DNA of 64,000 nucleotides from JAENVT01 sp031370825 (GCA_031370825.1 JANMRB010000108.1:1-64000); one strand, 5' to 3'; shown: positions 42,251 through 51,474, numbered from the stretch's first letter. Notes: generated by a model not told the origin, from the letters alone. Numbers and translations: made by a program.

Positions 42251-42326
42251 CCGAGTGTTTGCGCGCCGGCGACGCGCATCGGAGTGTCTCCGGCCACCCC
42301 GGGTGGGCTTGAAACACTCGTATGCA
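42251..42326 (+). repeat. intergenic palindromic repeat, copy B
   Basis: CCGAGTGTTTGCG, a GC-rich spacer, ATCGGAGTGTCTCC, then ACCCC facing GGGTGG and GAAACACTCGTATG. The second half is an inverted repeat (GAGTGTCTC with GAAACACTC around an ACCCC/GGGT centre). Same order and spacing as copy A (minus strand 1791-1719). Located in the divergent gap between the SDR gene and the 53-aa gene. Confidence 0.75.
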
Positions 42327-42433
42327 TGGCGTCACACCGCGCGAAGAGCATGTTGACGGTACGATGCACTGCATCAGCACCCCTGGCGAGATACGGTCTC
42401 GGTAAGAGCTAACAGCGTTAAGGAGACAGCACG

Positions 42434-42595
42434 ATGACCGACACCAACGAAGCCGTCATCACGGAAGCATTGAGCGTGATCGACAAGGCTCTCGCGCAGA
42501 TGCTGCGCCGCGAGTTGGTCTCGTCCGGTGAAGTGACCGATGTGTTGCTCGACGTCCGTACTCTGCTGACGTTGCCCGCCCCCGTCGAGGGCTGA
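42434..42595 (+). CDS. small hypothetical protein, 53 aa
   Basis: ATG at 42434 with a strong AAGGAGA ribosome-binding site 8 nt upstream and a TACGGT box about 45 nt further up; ends TGA at 42595. The product is an acidic, predicted all-helical 53-residue protein (ITEALSVIDKALAQMLRREL, VTDVLLDVRTLL). No signal peptide or Cys. Tail to tail with the WS/DGAT gene (6 bp). Function unknown; precursor-peptide features (leader/core with Gly-Gly or Cys) are absent. Confidence 0.6.
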   Translation: MTDTNEAVITEALSVIDKALAQMLRRELVSSGEVTDVLLDVRTLLTLPAPVEG

Positions 42596-42601
42596 TCCAC
42601 C

Positions 42602-43987
42602 TTAGGCTTTCACCAGATCGGCGAATGCCTTCTCGAGGCATTCGCGTAGCAGTTCAGGTTCGGTCACTGCAGCGGAGTCGATGTTGACGCCCATGTCGAG
42701 GCTGTGGTTGTAGCTCAGCAGAGTCAGGTTGAACGCGACCCCAACGAGTGGACCGACGGCGTAGTTCTGGAGGATCTGTGCTCCGGCGAGATACAGCGGC
42801 ACGGGCGCGCCGCGCACGTTAGATGTCGCGAAGTCGATCGTCTGCCCCTGCTGTCGGGCCAACCGGGTGATGAGTGACGTCGGCAGCGTCGAGGCCACGG
42901 CCGCGAGCGTCTCGAGCGATGCGGTCGCGTTGGCTTCACGAGCGGCTCCGGCTGCCGCTTGAATCCACGTGAAGCGCTCCTCGATCGACATCTCACCGGT
43001 CGGCACGAGCATTCGGGCCAGGCTGAATGCGTTGGAGCCGGATACCTCGCTTCTGGTGCTGATGGCCATGCTGGCTCGCAGCTCTTCGACAGGCGATCCC
43101 ATACGCTGGTGATAACGGCCGGCCGCTTCTGCGGCAGCCGTCAGGAACGCGGTGTTCAGCGTGCCTCCCAAACGCTTGGCCGCGGCGCGCGTCTCGTCGA
43201 ACGGCGCTTGCAGGACCTCCATGCGCCGCTTGAGGGAACGCTTGGTCCACAACGGCGACCTGGCCTGCTCGGTGTCGTTGAGCTGGCTCATCACACCTCG
43301 AACGGTGTCGGCAGCAGCCGATCCCGCCTCGGGTATGCCGGTCGGATCACTGAGCAGATCCTTGATCTGGCGCAAGAGCCCGAGCGGCATCCGCAAACTG
43401 CCTGCCAGAAGGTCGCGCAACAGATCACTGCCCGAATCGCTGCTGACCGGTTGGCGATCCGCAAGTTCGGCGGGGTCCAACGGTGGTGGATCGGGAGCAT
43501 CACGTTCGAAGTCGAGGAACTGCAGCGACAACTTCACACTGCCCTCTCCGTCGGCGATCGTGTGATGCAACTTCTGGACGAGTGCGGATTTGCCGCCGCG
43601 CAGTCCGTCGACGATCACGAACTGCCACAGCGGGCGGGTTCGGTCGAACGGATCACAAACGATGAGGCAGGCCAGGTCGAGCAGCTGGCGCATCGTTCCC
43701 GGCTTTGGCAGAGCGATGTGTCGTACGTGGAAGTGCAGGTCGAAGTTGATGTCGTCGACCCACGTCGGCGCCGACAGGTTGGCCGGCATCGGCTGCACCC
43801 GTTGCCCGAGGCGTTCGACCACGTGAACTGCCCGATCCATGCGCGCCAGCAATCGATCGAAATCGGGTGGCCGATCGAGGATGGTGACCGCGGCGTAGGC
43901 GCTCGACAGATGTGGATCCTTCTCGAGACGCCACATCAGGCCCTCGGCATCGCTCATCTTGCGATCGAATGTGGGCATGTCGGCCAT
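42602..43987 (-). CDS. WS/DGAT-type wax ester synthase / diacylglycerol acyltransferase
   Basis: 461 residues, the usual length. The active-site HHxxxDG motif is HHTIADGEG (about 138-146), with LWQFVIVDGL before it and the C-terminal PLYLAGAQILQNYAVGP and NHSLDMGVNIDSAAV (ND/SLD motif) after it. It esterifies acyl-CoA with alcohols or diacylglycerol, producing storage lipid, and is membrane-associated. ATG at 43987; the gene is divergent from the HprK-like gene. Confidence 0.92.
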   Translation of the reverse strand: MADMPTFDRKMSDAEGLMWRLEKDPHLSSAYAAVTILDRPPDFDRLLARMDRAVHVVERLGQRVQPMPANLSAPTWVDDINFDLHFHVRHIALPKPGTMRQLLDLACLIVCDPFDRTRPLWQFVIVDGLRGGKSALVQKLHHTIADGEGSVKLSLQFLDFERDAPDPPPLDPAELADRQPVSSDSGSDLLRDLLAGSLRMPLGLLRQIKDLLSDPTGIPEAGSAAADTVRGVMSQLNDTEQARSPLWTKRSLKRRMEVLQAPFDETRAAAKRLGGTLNTAFLTAAAEAAGRYHQRMGSPVEELRASMAISTRSEVSGSNAFSLARMLVPTGEMSIEERFTWIQAAAGAAREANATASLETLAAVASTLPTSLITRLARQQGQTIDFATSNVRGAPVPLYLAGAQILQNYAVGPLVGVAFNLTLLSYNHSLDMGVNIDSAAVTEPELLRECLEKAFADLVKA

Positions 43988-44021
43988 GGGCTCACACTAA
44001 GTCAGGTCTTCACCCGCGTTC

Positions 44022-44027
44022 TACAGT
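44022..44027 (+). promoter_or_regulatory. -10 box TACAGT of the HprK-like gene
   Basis: TACAGT ends 8 nt before the GTG at 44036. Confidence 0.5.
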
Positions 44028-44035
44028 GAACACTC

Positions 44036-44959
44036 GTGCGAGACCGGCGGACCATCCAGATCACACCGTTCGGATCGACGCTCTCGGTCGATAGCGACAA
44101 CACCGAGCTCCTCGAAGAGGTCTGCGCCGGACTCGGCCGGTATCCCTCGCACCCAGTGATCGGCGGGGCCATGCGGGTGCGTGCCGCCGTCGACGACGCG
44201 CTGCAGAGATCTTCGGGGTGGCCAGCGATGACGGCGGAGCTCGGGACCGAGCGACTCACCGTGCGCTGCGGAGAGTCGATCATGGTGGTCGATCGCGTTC
44301 GTGGTGAGGCCGACATCACACTTGCACCGGCAATGCTCAGCGAGCCCGACGCCTTGCGCCTCATGGTCGAAGGTGCGTTCACCAGCTACCACACGGCCGC
44401 GGGCCGTTTGTACGCGGTGCACAGCGCCCTGGTCACAGCCGGGGGTCGTGGCCTGCTTCTGCGCGGCGTCTCCGGCGCCGGAAAATCGACCCTTACGTAC
44501 TCCTGCATGCGTGCGGGCATGGGGATCGTCAGCGACGACTGGCTGTACGGATCGGCAGTCCATGGGCCCGACCTGCTGACGGGTTACCCGTGGCGACTGA
44601 TGATGACGACTGCCGCCGCGGCGGGCTTCCCCGAACTTCGCGGCGCCGCGGTCGTCGCCCACCCTTCCGACGATCGGTGGAAGATCCCGATCGTTCCGCC
44701 CGTCGCCCAACAGATCGTCCAACACGAGGTGCATGCCGTGGTCTTCATCGAAACCGAGGGCGATCTGGCGGTGACCGAGATCGACGGCACCGAGGCTGCG
44801 GCCAGGTTCGCCGACTCGTCCCTACCGACCGAACGCGACACGCTTTCGCCGCAGTGGGTGGACCACTTGCTGGACCGTCCGACGTTCGTTCTGCACCGCG
44901 GCGGTTCGCCCGCCTGTGCGGCCGAGGCCCTTCAACGATTGGCGACCAACCTGCGATAG
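44036..44959 (+). CDS. HprK-like serine kinase-type P-loop protein
   Basis: 307 residues. The C-terminal half is an HPr-kinase-like fold: HSALVTAGGRGLLLRGVSGAGKSTL with the P-loop GVSGAGKST at 144-152, GMGIVSDDWLYGS (Asp-Asp after the kinase beta-strand) and RWKIPIVPP. The N-terminal 130 residues are a small unknown domain. HprK homologues without HPr partners occur in RiPP (lasso) and exopolysaccharide loci, where some phosphorylate peptides. No ptsH gene is near, so carbon catabolite control is unlikely. Confidence 0.8.
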   Translation: MRDRRTIQITPFGSTLSVDSDNTELLEEVCAGLGRYPSHPVIGGAMRVRAAVDDALQRSSGWPAMTAELGTERLTVRCGESIMVVDRVRGEADITLAPAMLSEPDALRLMVEGAFTSYHTAAGRLYAVHSALVTAGGRGLLLRGVSGAGKSTLTYSCMRAGMGIVSDDWLYGSAVHGPDLLTGYPWRLMMTTAAAAGFPELRGAAVVAHPSDDRWKIPIVPPVAQQIVQHEVHAVVFIETEGDLAVTEIDGTEAAARFADSSLPTERDTLSPQWVDHLLDRPTFVLHRGGSPACAAEALQRLATNLR

Positions 44960-46053
44960 AGCGACTCGAAGCTGCGCGACGTGTGCCGAGAGTCGTGCGC
45001 CAGCGCCCATTGCCGCGCTCGGTCGGCTAGTGCGAGTCGTCGTGGCTCGTCGCTCAGCAAGGAGACGATCTCTGCCGCGAGAAGTTCGGGTTGGCCGCCA
45101 TCGACAGCCACCGCCGCCGGCGGCCGCATCGTCGCGAAGTCAGTGACGTGACCGACGGATGTGCCCACGGTCGGGATGCCGCAGGCCGCCGCCTCCAGCA
45201 CGGCTACTGGGCCGGCATCATGACGAGATGTCAGGACGTGCACGGACCCTCTGGCGAGAATGGACGCAGCCTCTGCTGGCTGGAGGTAGCCGTGAAAACG
45301 AACGCTGGCTTCGATGCCGAGGTTCGAAGCGATGTGTTGCAACTCGCCATCGAGCGTGTCGAGACCGACGATGTCGAGCGTCGTCGCTTCACGCGACTCG
45401 AGCACGTGCCGGAACGTCTGCAGCAGTAGTGCCTGATCCTTGACACGGTTGATGTTTCCGAGATGGACGAGCCGATCCGAGCGTGCTGTCGGCGCCTGAG
45501 ACCGGAAGATCGACGTGTCGGCCCCAAGCGGGATGATCTCGTCGACTCGACTGCCGCTGCCGGAAACGTGCTGCTGCATCCATGTTGTCGCCACCGTTAC
45601 CGCGGTAGCGGTACGCGTTGCAGCACGTGCCAGCAACATCGTGCCGCGCTGCAGCCCGCCGCCGTAGTTGATTTCGGCGAGCGCAGCGAATTCGCCGCCG
45701 CACACGGACACGACTGACGGCCGGCGATGTCGGTGCGCGGCAATCGACGCGGCCAGACCGGGGAGGTTGGCCCACAACCCGTGAACGACGTCCGGTCGGC
45801 CACCACGGCCGGCCAGCGTGCTCACGCTACGCACCACCCTGACGATGTCGGACTTGGAGTGACTCCCCACGGGTACGTTGACCACGTCGGCGTCGAACAG
45901 GCGCCACTCGCCGACCTCTGTGTCGTGGCCGACCGCGATCACCAGCACCTCGTGGTCTGAGCTCAAGTCGGCGACGAGCCGGTGGATGAAGGCGATGGTG
46001 TGCTGCGACCCGGGTGGAGCGACCCCACCCGGCACCACGAGCACGATCCGCAT
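44932..46053 (-). CDS. GT4-family glycosyltransferase
   Basis: 373 residues from ATG 46053. N-terminal Rossmann half starts RIVLVVPGGVAPPGSQ with an NDP-sugar C-terminal half: VHLGNINRVKDQALLLQTF, HGYLQPAEAASILARGSVHVLTSRHDAGPVAVLEAAACGIPTVGT carries the GT4 EX7E-type stretch. No membrane segment. Predicted cytosolic retaining transferase acting on a lipid-linked or peptide acceptor. Tail to tail with hprK (28-bp overlap). Confidence 0.88.
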   Translation of the reverse strand: MRIVLVVPGGVAPPGSQHTIAFIHRLVADLSSDHEVLVIAVGHDTEVGEWRLFDADVVNVPVGSHSKSDIVRVVRSVSTLAGRGGRPDVVHGLWANLPGLAASIAAHRHRRPSVVSVCGGEFAALAEINYGGGLQRGTMLLARAATRTATAVTVATTWMQQHVSGSGSRVDEIIPLGADTSIFRSQAPTARSDRLVHLGNINRVKDQALLLQTFRHVLESREATTLDIVGLDTLDGELQHIASNLGIEASVRFHGYLQPAEAASILARGSVHVLTSRHDAGPVAVLEAAACGIPTVGTSVGHVTDFATMRPPAAVAVDGGQPELLAAEIVSLLSDEPRRLALADRARQWALAHDSRHTSRSFESLYRRLVANR

Positions 46054-46138
46054 CGGCTCAGTCTGGCCGAGATCGGGGTCGTAGCCTTCGCCCATCGACT
46101 CAGCGACCGACCCATCCCAGCGGCTCCTGCAGCTGCGA

Positions 46139-47152
46139 TTGCTCCGGTTCGTCCTCGACCGATTGCGCGGAAGGGACCCCGCCGCTCCCGACATGACCCT
46201 GCCGCAGATGCAGCGAGCCGGCTTTGCCAGCGGTCTGACTGCGCTTGCTGCCGAACTTGCGCTGACCGACTTCGGCGATCACTTGCAGCCGTACTTGCGT
46301 GATCAACGCGCACAGGTCGCGGCGCGCGTCGAACGGTTCCGACCAGTGCTCGACAAGGCGCTGGTGGCGCTCGGGAGCGTCGCTGTGCCCGCGACGCCGG
46401 TCAAAGGTGCCGAGTTGATCAATGGGATCTGGCCGGTCCCATCCGCGCGTCCGATGTCGGATGTCGACCTGGTCGTGCCCGCACGCCTGCGGGCTCAAGC
46501 AGGCGCTGCGCTAGTCGCTGCCGGGTTCAGCTTCGATGGGTCCTCGTCATACGAGGACACCTACGTCGCATGGGGCGACGGCTCGGTGGGGAGAACTGAC
46601 GGCGAGTCGGTCGAGCACAACGGCCGCGTCGAGATCCACCCCGGATGGGGGGAGTTCATCCATGGGTACGTCGTGCATGGCCTCCCGATCGAAGGTCATA
46701 CAACGCTTCGTCCGTTGGGCGCGAATGGTTGCGCGCGACTGGACCTCGAAGGCGTGACCGCTTCGGTGATCGGCCATCTCAGTTCGACGGTCGTGCGATG
46801 CGAGGTTCGAGCAGTCAACGTCGTGGACGTCTGGTTCTGCGACAAGTCGGGCGCCGATTGGTTGACCGTTGCGGACTTGCTGGGCCAATGTGATCCGAGG
46901 CTCGCCGGCCCGGGGTTGTGGCTGGTCGGGCAACTGCTTCCCGAGGTTGTTCCGAAGGACCTTGTCGAACGGCAGGTTCGTCGCCTGCCCGCTGCCGCGA
47001 TGACACGACTCGCCCGCACGGACCCATCGGCGACATTGAGGGATGGATCGTCACGCACCACGCTTGGTTGGCGGCAGGCGTTCACCACCGGGCTGGCTGA
47101 GCGCGTCGCCGTGGTCCGCCAGATGACACGTTCGACGCGAGTTCGGCGATGA
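46139..47152 (+). CDS. NTP_transf_5-type nucleotidyltransferase family protein
   Basis: 337 residues from a TTG at 46139 (start uncertain; an ATG at 46193 is in frame). VPATPVKGAELINGIWP and PMSDVDLVVPARLRAQAGAAL carry the DxD pair of the pol-beta superfamily, as in PF14907. Such proteins recur in lasso-peptide and exosortase/exopolysaccharide loci beside HprK-like kinases; the reaction is not known for most. ATGA overlap with the following glycosyltransferase. Confidence 0.75.
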   Translation: MLRFVLDRLRGRDPAAPDMTLPQMQRAGFASGLTALAAELALTDFGDHLQPYLRDQRAQVAARVERFRPVLDKALVALGSVAVPATPVKGAELINGIWPVPSARPMSDVDLVVPARLRAQAGAALVAAGFSFDGSSSYEDTYVAWGDGSVGRTDGESVEHNGRVEIHPGWGEFIHGYVVHGLPIEGHTTLRPLGANGCARLDLEGVTASVIGHLSSTVVRCEVRAVNVVDVWFCDKSGADWLTVADLLGQCDPRLAGPGLWLVGQLLPEVVPKDLVERQVRRLPAAAMTRLARTDPSATLRDGSSRTTLGWRQAFTTGLAERVAVVRQMTRSTRVRR

Positions 47153-48228
47153 CATCGATGCGCGTTGCGGTGGTGATGCCGCCCGTCGTCAGCATGGACC
47201 ATGCCGCAGTCCTCGAGCTGTGGCCGACGTTCACGGGGCAACTCGAAGCGCTGCGAGCAACGCAGCAGGTGGACGTTGTCGGATACTGCCGAACGACGGC
47301 CGAGGCCGGCGTCGTGAAGAGGAATGGTGTCGACTACTACTTCGAGAACAGCAACGCTCGGCTTGCCAAGCGGGTCTTCGACCAGCACCCGCGCGTGGTG
47401 CACGTTCACGGGCTCGGTTTCACCCGTTTGCTGCTGGCGATCCGCCGCGCCGTCGGAAGTGTTGGGGGTCGCCGTGTCGCCCTCGTGATGCAACATCATG
47501 GCGAGCCGCCGCCGCAGTTGTTGCGGAGTCGCCTCGCTCAGCGAGCTACACGGACGATGGTCGACGGCTATCTCTTCACCGGCGCGGACGGACAGGCCGC
47601 CCCGTTCCGGCGAAGCGGCTCGATCAGTCGGTCGGCCACGGTGTTCGAGCTTCTCGAGTCAGCGAGTGATCTCGGCGGAACGGTGCCGATTGCCCACCCG
47701 GCGTTGAGCGGCAGCCCCAGCGTCCTGTGGGTCGGCAGGTTGATCCCCTCAAAGGGTCCGCTCTGCGCCGTGCGCTCGATCGCTTCGGCGCGCAGCCTCG
47801 GCAGCGACGCGGAGCTACACATGGTCGCGACGGATCGTTCCTTGGAAGACGAGGTGCTTCGGTTGATCGACGCCTCGCAGCTCCACGACGCCGTGCACAT
47901 CCATCCGCCGGTTGCCCACGCCGACATGGCCGGCTGGTATGCGGCCACCGACATTTATCTGTCGACGAGTCACCGTGAGGGCTCGAACTACTCGCTGATC
48001 GAGGCGCTGGGCTTCGGTTGCGTGCCCGTGGTCACCGAGATCCCGTCGCACGCGGCAATCGTCAAGGATTTGTCAAGGCGCTTCCCTGTCGGTGACGCCG
48101 GTGCCTGTGGAGCCCTGATCGCCACGCCGAACACGACCTCGCGCTCCGAGATCGTGTCGTATGCCGAGCGCTGCCTCTCGTGGGAGACCATTGCCGGCCA
48201 ACTCGTCGAGATCTACCGACAACTGTAA
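47149..48228 (+). CDS. GT4-family glycosyltransferase, second copy
   Basis: 359 residues from the ATG overlapping the nucleotidyltransferase stop (ATG 47158 is an alternative). VVHVHGLGFTRLLLAIRRA, ALVMQHHGEPP, VLWVGRLIPSKGPLCAVRSI and the EX7E-like YLSTSHREGSNYSLIEALGFGCVPVVTEI. More divergent from the first copy than expected for a recent duplication. Acceptor unknown. Confidence 0.85.
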   Translation: MTSMRVAVVMPPVVSMDHAAVLELWPTFTGQLEALRATQQVDVVGYCRTTAEAGVVKRNGVDYYFENSNARLAKRVFDQHPRVVHVHGLGFTRLLLAIRRAVGSVGGRRVALVMQHHGEPPPQLLRSRLAQRATRTMVDGYLFTGADGQAAPFRRSGSISRSATVFELLESASDLGGTVPIAHPALSGSPSVLWVGRLIPSKGPLCAVRSIASARSLGSDAELHMVATDRSLEDEVLRLIDASQLHDAVHIHPPVAHADMAGWYAATDIYLSTSHREGSNYSLIEALGFGCVPVVTEIPSHAAIVKDLSRRFPVGDAGACGALIATPNTTSRSEIVSYAERCLSWETIAGQLVEIYRQL

Positions 48229-48289
48229 AGACCTAAGCCCAATGGCTCCAGGCGAGTTGTACGGATGTTCAACTACCTTCGCCCGCAAC

Positions 48290-49786
48290 ATGACGGCAAC
48301 CCTTCTCGCTCACTCGTACTTCTTGCGCCTGGACCCCAAGCAATGGGAAAAGATGCGACCGTATCCTCCGCTCGGCACGCTCTACGCGGCCGCAGTGCTT
48401 CGGGATGCCGGTCACGAGGTCGGTGTCTTCGATGCGATGTTGGCCGACGGTGAGGACGATTTCACGGAGGCCCTCCGTCTCCACGCGCCACGAAACGTGG
48501 TCTTGTTCGAGGACAACTTCAACTTCTTGTCGAAGATGTGCCTGACCCGCATGCGCGAAGCAGCGTTGACGATGGTGTCGTACGCGAAGCGAGCCGGTTG
48601 CCGGGTGGCGGTTGCCGGTGCCGATGTCACCGACCACGCCGATGTGTACCTCGCTGGTGGGGCCGACGTGTGCATCCTCGGTGAGGGCGACCACACCGTC
48701 CTCCAAGTGGTCGATGCCTGGGAGGCTCGCCCACAAGCTCCCGACTATGACGGCATCGACGGCCTAGCCACACTCACGCGTGGAGCCGTGTGCGCCTCGC
48801 GGTCGCGGGCGATCGAACGTCATCCCGACGTGTTCGGCCGGCCCGCGCGCGATCTGATCGACATCGAGGCCTACAGACGAGCCTGGACCGATCATCACGG
48901 CCGTTTCTCGATCAACATGGTCAGCACCCGCGGTTGCCCGTATCACTGCAACTGGTGCGCCAAACCGATTTGGGGTCAGCGCTACGCGATGCGAACTGCG
49001 GGCGATGTTGCCGACGAACTGGCGACGGTCAAGCGCGACATCGATCCGGATCACGTCTGGTTCGCGGACGACATCTTCGGCCTTCGCAGCGACTGGCTTG
49101 CTCAGTTCGCCAAGCGCGTCGACGAACTGGACGCGGTGATTCCGTTCACCATGCAGTCGCGGTGCGATCTCATGACCCCGGTGGCGGTCCGTGCGTTGGC
49201 AACGGCAGGGTGCCACGAGGTCTGGCTCGGTGCGGAAAGCGGTAGCCAACGAGTCCTGGATGCAATGGACAAAGAGATCACCGTCGCGGAGATTCGCAGC
49301 GCCCGTGCTTCGCTCGCCGAGGTCGGTATCCGCTGTTGTCTGTTCATCCAGTTCGGGTATCCGGGCGAGACGTGGACCGACATAGAAGCGACCATCGCGT
49401 TGGTTCAGGATCTGATGCCCGACGACATCGGCGTCAGCGTCAGCTATCCATTGCCCGGCACACGCTTCCACGAGATGGTCAAGTTCGACCTCGAGGATCG
49501 CGAGAACTGGCAGGACTCCGGAGATTTGGCGATGATGTTCGCCGGCACGTACACCACGCAGCTCTACCGTCTGCTGCACCTGGCGTTGCACGATGATCTC
49601 GACATGCGTCGCCGCCGTGCCGGTCTTGGGCGAGCCCGCCACCCACTGATCGAGGACGTACCACTCGACGAGCAGTGTGAGCGCGTCGCTGCGCGCTGGG
49701 CCGAGGTTCGTGAGATCGAGATCACGGCGCGGCACCCCAACCCGACTCGATTGCGCCTCCCGGTCGTGGCGATCGCGGGGGACTAG
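48290..49786 (+). CDS. B12-binding domain radical SAM protein
   Basis: 498 residues from ATG 48290 (an in-frame ATG at 48242 adds 16). N-terminal cobalamin-type domain (about 1-150: RPYPPLGTLYAAAVLRDAGH, ADVCILGEGDHT), radical SAM motif CxxxCxxC in TRGCPYHCNWCAKP (about 215-225), GAESGSQRVLDAMDK, FIQFGYPGETWTDI and VSVSYPLPGTRF. Relatives include methyltransferases and biosynthetic enzymes such as HpnR and BchE. Substrate unknown; in this neighbourhood, peptide or glycan modification is plausible. Confidence 0.88.
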   Translation: MTATLLAHSYFLRLDPKQWEKMRPYPPLGTLYAAAVLRDAGHEVGVFDAMLADGEDDFTEALRLHAPRNVVLFEDNFNFLSKMCLTRMREAALTMVSYAKRAGCRVAVAGADVTDHADVYLAGGADVCILGEGDHTVLQVVDAWEARPQAPDYDGIDGLATLTRGAVCASRSRAIERHPDVFGRPARDLIDIEAYRRAWTDHHGRFSINMVSTRGCPYHCNWCAKPIWGQRYAMRTAGDVADELATVKRDIDPDHVWFADDIFGLRSDWLAQFAKRVDELDAVIPFTMQSRCDLMTPVAVRALATAGCHEVWLGAESGSQRVLDAMDKEITVAEIRSARASLAEVGIRCCLFIQFGYPGETWTDIEATIALVQDLMPDDIGVSVSYPLPGTRFHEMVKFDLEDRENWQDSGDLAMMFAGTYTTQLYRLLHLALHDDLDMRRRRAGLGRARHPLIEDVPLDEQCERVAARWAEVREIEITARHPNPTRLRLPVVAIAGD

Positions 49787-49793
49787 TCGCGGA

Positions 49794-51467
49794 CTAGTCG
49801 GCGACGTCGGGTTCGCGGTTCTGCAGCGTGCCGTTCTCGATGTGCACGATTCGATCGCACAGCGAAAGCGTCGATGGGCGATGGGCGACGATCACCATCG
49901 TGACCTTCCCTTTGAGGGCAGTCAGCGCGGCGCGGATCCGCTCCTCGGATGAATTGTCGACCGAGCTGGTGGCCTCGTCGAGCATCAAGACGTCGGGTCG
50001 GCCGGCAAGGGCTCGGGCGAGGCAGATCCGCTGACGCTGTCCGACCGAGAGATGCGAACCCGCATGGCCGACCTGGGTGTTCATTGCCAGCGGCCAGGCC
50101 TCGATCTCGTCGGCAACGTTCGCCTGCCGCGCAGCAGTCATCAGTCGCTCGGGTTCGAGGTCGCGGAACCAGCGGATGTTGTCGGAGACCGTCCCTGCCA
50201 GGAGCACGGGCTCCTGCGGTACGCAGGCAATCCGAGCCGCCCACGAGGCGGCGGAGTACTTGTTCGCGTTCATGCCGTTCACGCACAGCGATCCGGATGA
50301 GGGCTGACGCAAGCGCGACAGGAGGTCCACAACCGTCGACTTGCCGGCACCGGAGTGCCCGATGACGCCGATCACCTCGTGCCGGCCGATGGCCAGGTCG
50401 ATCGGCCCGAGTGTGAATCGGTCGTCGTGTCGCAGTGTCGCTGCGCTCAAGCCGAGCGAATCGATGTGAGGTGCATCCTCGGAGCCGTATCCCACCGTCG
50501 CGGCAGCGAGCTGCTGTTCGGTCTCCAGCAACTGGGTGATGAACCCCTGCTGTGCGCCGAGTGTTTGAGCTGCCTGCTGGGCCAATTGACCCTGCGAGAC
50601 CGCGCGAAGCGACAGCAGGGCGACGCTTCCGAACGCGGCAATGTTCGCGACAGAGCGTCCGCTGAGCACCAACAGCCCACCTGCCACAGCGATCGCCACG
50701 AGCGCCTGGTAGACCGACGGCGATGCCGCGGCGAGGAACCGGCTGGAGCGATACAGGTCGATCTGTCGGCGACTCGCCAACTCGAAATCGGCGGCCACCG
50801 GCTCGCCAACGTCGAACAAGGTGATGGGACGCGCCGTGTTGACGATGTCAGCGAATCGAGCAGCGACGGCCTGAGCCTGGTCCGCTTCTTGTTCGCCGAT
50901 CTTGCGCGACCGGCGCGTCCATGGTCTCATCAGCAGACCGACGACCACGGCGATGACGCCGACGGCTGCTGCGCCGATCGGGCTGGCAGCAACCGCGGCG
51001 ATTGTCAGCACGGCAATGTTGATGCACGCCGAGACCAGTGAGGTCGCAGTAAGCGCGTACGCGCCTGCGACCTGTGTGTTGGCCATCGCGACCTGCTGGA
51101 TCGCGCCGGGGGATTGAGCCACGGTGATTCCCCACGGGGCGTCGATGAAGCTGCGCAGCACCGTTGTGCGATGGCGATGCACGATGCCGGCGGCAACTCG
51201 GGCACAGGCGCGGGCCGACCACAGGGCGACGAGCAGTCTGACGATCGCCGTGGCGCCTGCGAGCAGCAAGGCCGTTCGCACGGTGATATCGACGCCGATC
51301 ATGTCGACTCGGTTGTGTCCGCCTGTAATCGCGATCGCGGCGGTCGAGAGCGCCAAGAGGCACGCAGCGTCGGCGATGCCGGCGACAAACGAAGCCAGCG
51401 AGATCGCCCACAGCCGGCTTCTCTCGCCGGGGGACGTGAGCGCTCTCAATGCCTCCCGGTTCGTCAC
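49794..51467 (-). CDS. ABC transporter, fused permease and ATP-binding protein
   Basis: 557 residues from the GTG at 51467 (a GTG at 51476 would add three). About six membrane helices, then a nucleotide-binding domain with Walker A GHSGAGKSTVVDLL (about 365), signature SVGQRQRICLARALAG, Walker B VLMLDEATSSVD and the H-loop VIVAHRPSTLSL. MsbA/peptide-exporter type half-transporter, acting as a homodimer. No peptidase C39 domain is seen. TAGCGT lies 7 nt before GTG 51467 and picks that start. Tail to tail with the radical SAM gene. Confidence 0.92.
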   Translation of the reverse strand: MTNREALRALTSPGERSRLWAISLASFVAGIADAACLLALSTAAIAITGGHNRVDMIGVDITVRTALLLAGATAIVRLLVALWSARACARVAAGIVHRHRTTVLRSFIDAPWGITVAQSPGAIQQVAMANTQVAGAYALTATSLVSACINIAVLTIAAVAASPIGAAAVGVIAVVVGLLMRPWTRRSRKIGEQEADQAQAVAARFADIVNTARPITLFDVGEPVAADFELASRRQIDLYRSSRFLAAASPSVYQALVAIAVAGGLLVLSGRSVANIAAFGSVALLSLRAVSQGQLAQQAAQTLGAQQGFITQLLETEQQLAAATVGYGSEDAPHIDSLGLSAATLRHDDRFTLGPIDLAIGRHEVIGVIGHSGAGKSTVVDLLSRLRQPSSGSLCVNGMNANKYSAASWAARIACVPQEPVLLAGTVSDNIRWFRDLEPERLMTAARQANVADEIEAWPLAMNTQVGHAGSHLSVGQRQRICLARALAGRPDVLMLDEATSSVDNSSEERIRAALTALKGKVTMVIVAHRPSTLSLCDRIVHIENGTLQNREPDVAD

Positions 51468-51474
51468 GTGGGGC

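Noticed and set aside
40447..49786. Lasso-peptide cluster
   Set aside because: HprK-like and NTP_transf_5 proteins fit, but no B1/B2/C proteins or precursor were found, so only a generic biosynthetic locus is reported.
42602..51467. Recent horizontal island
   Set aside because: No integrase, tRNA junction or direct repeats bound it, and base composition looks like the rest of the window.
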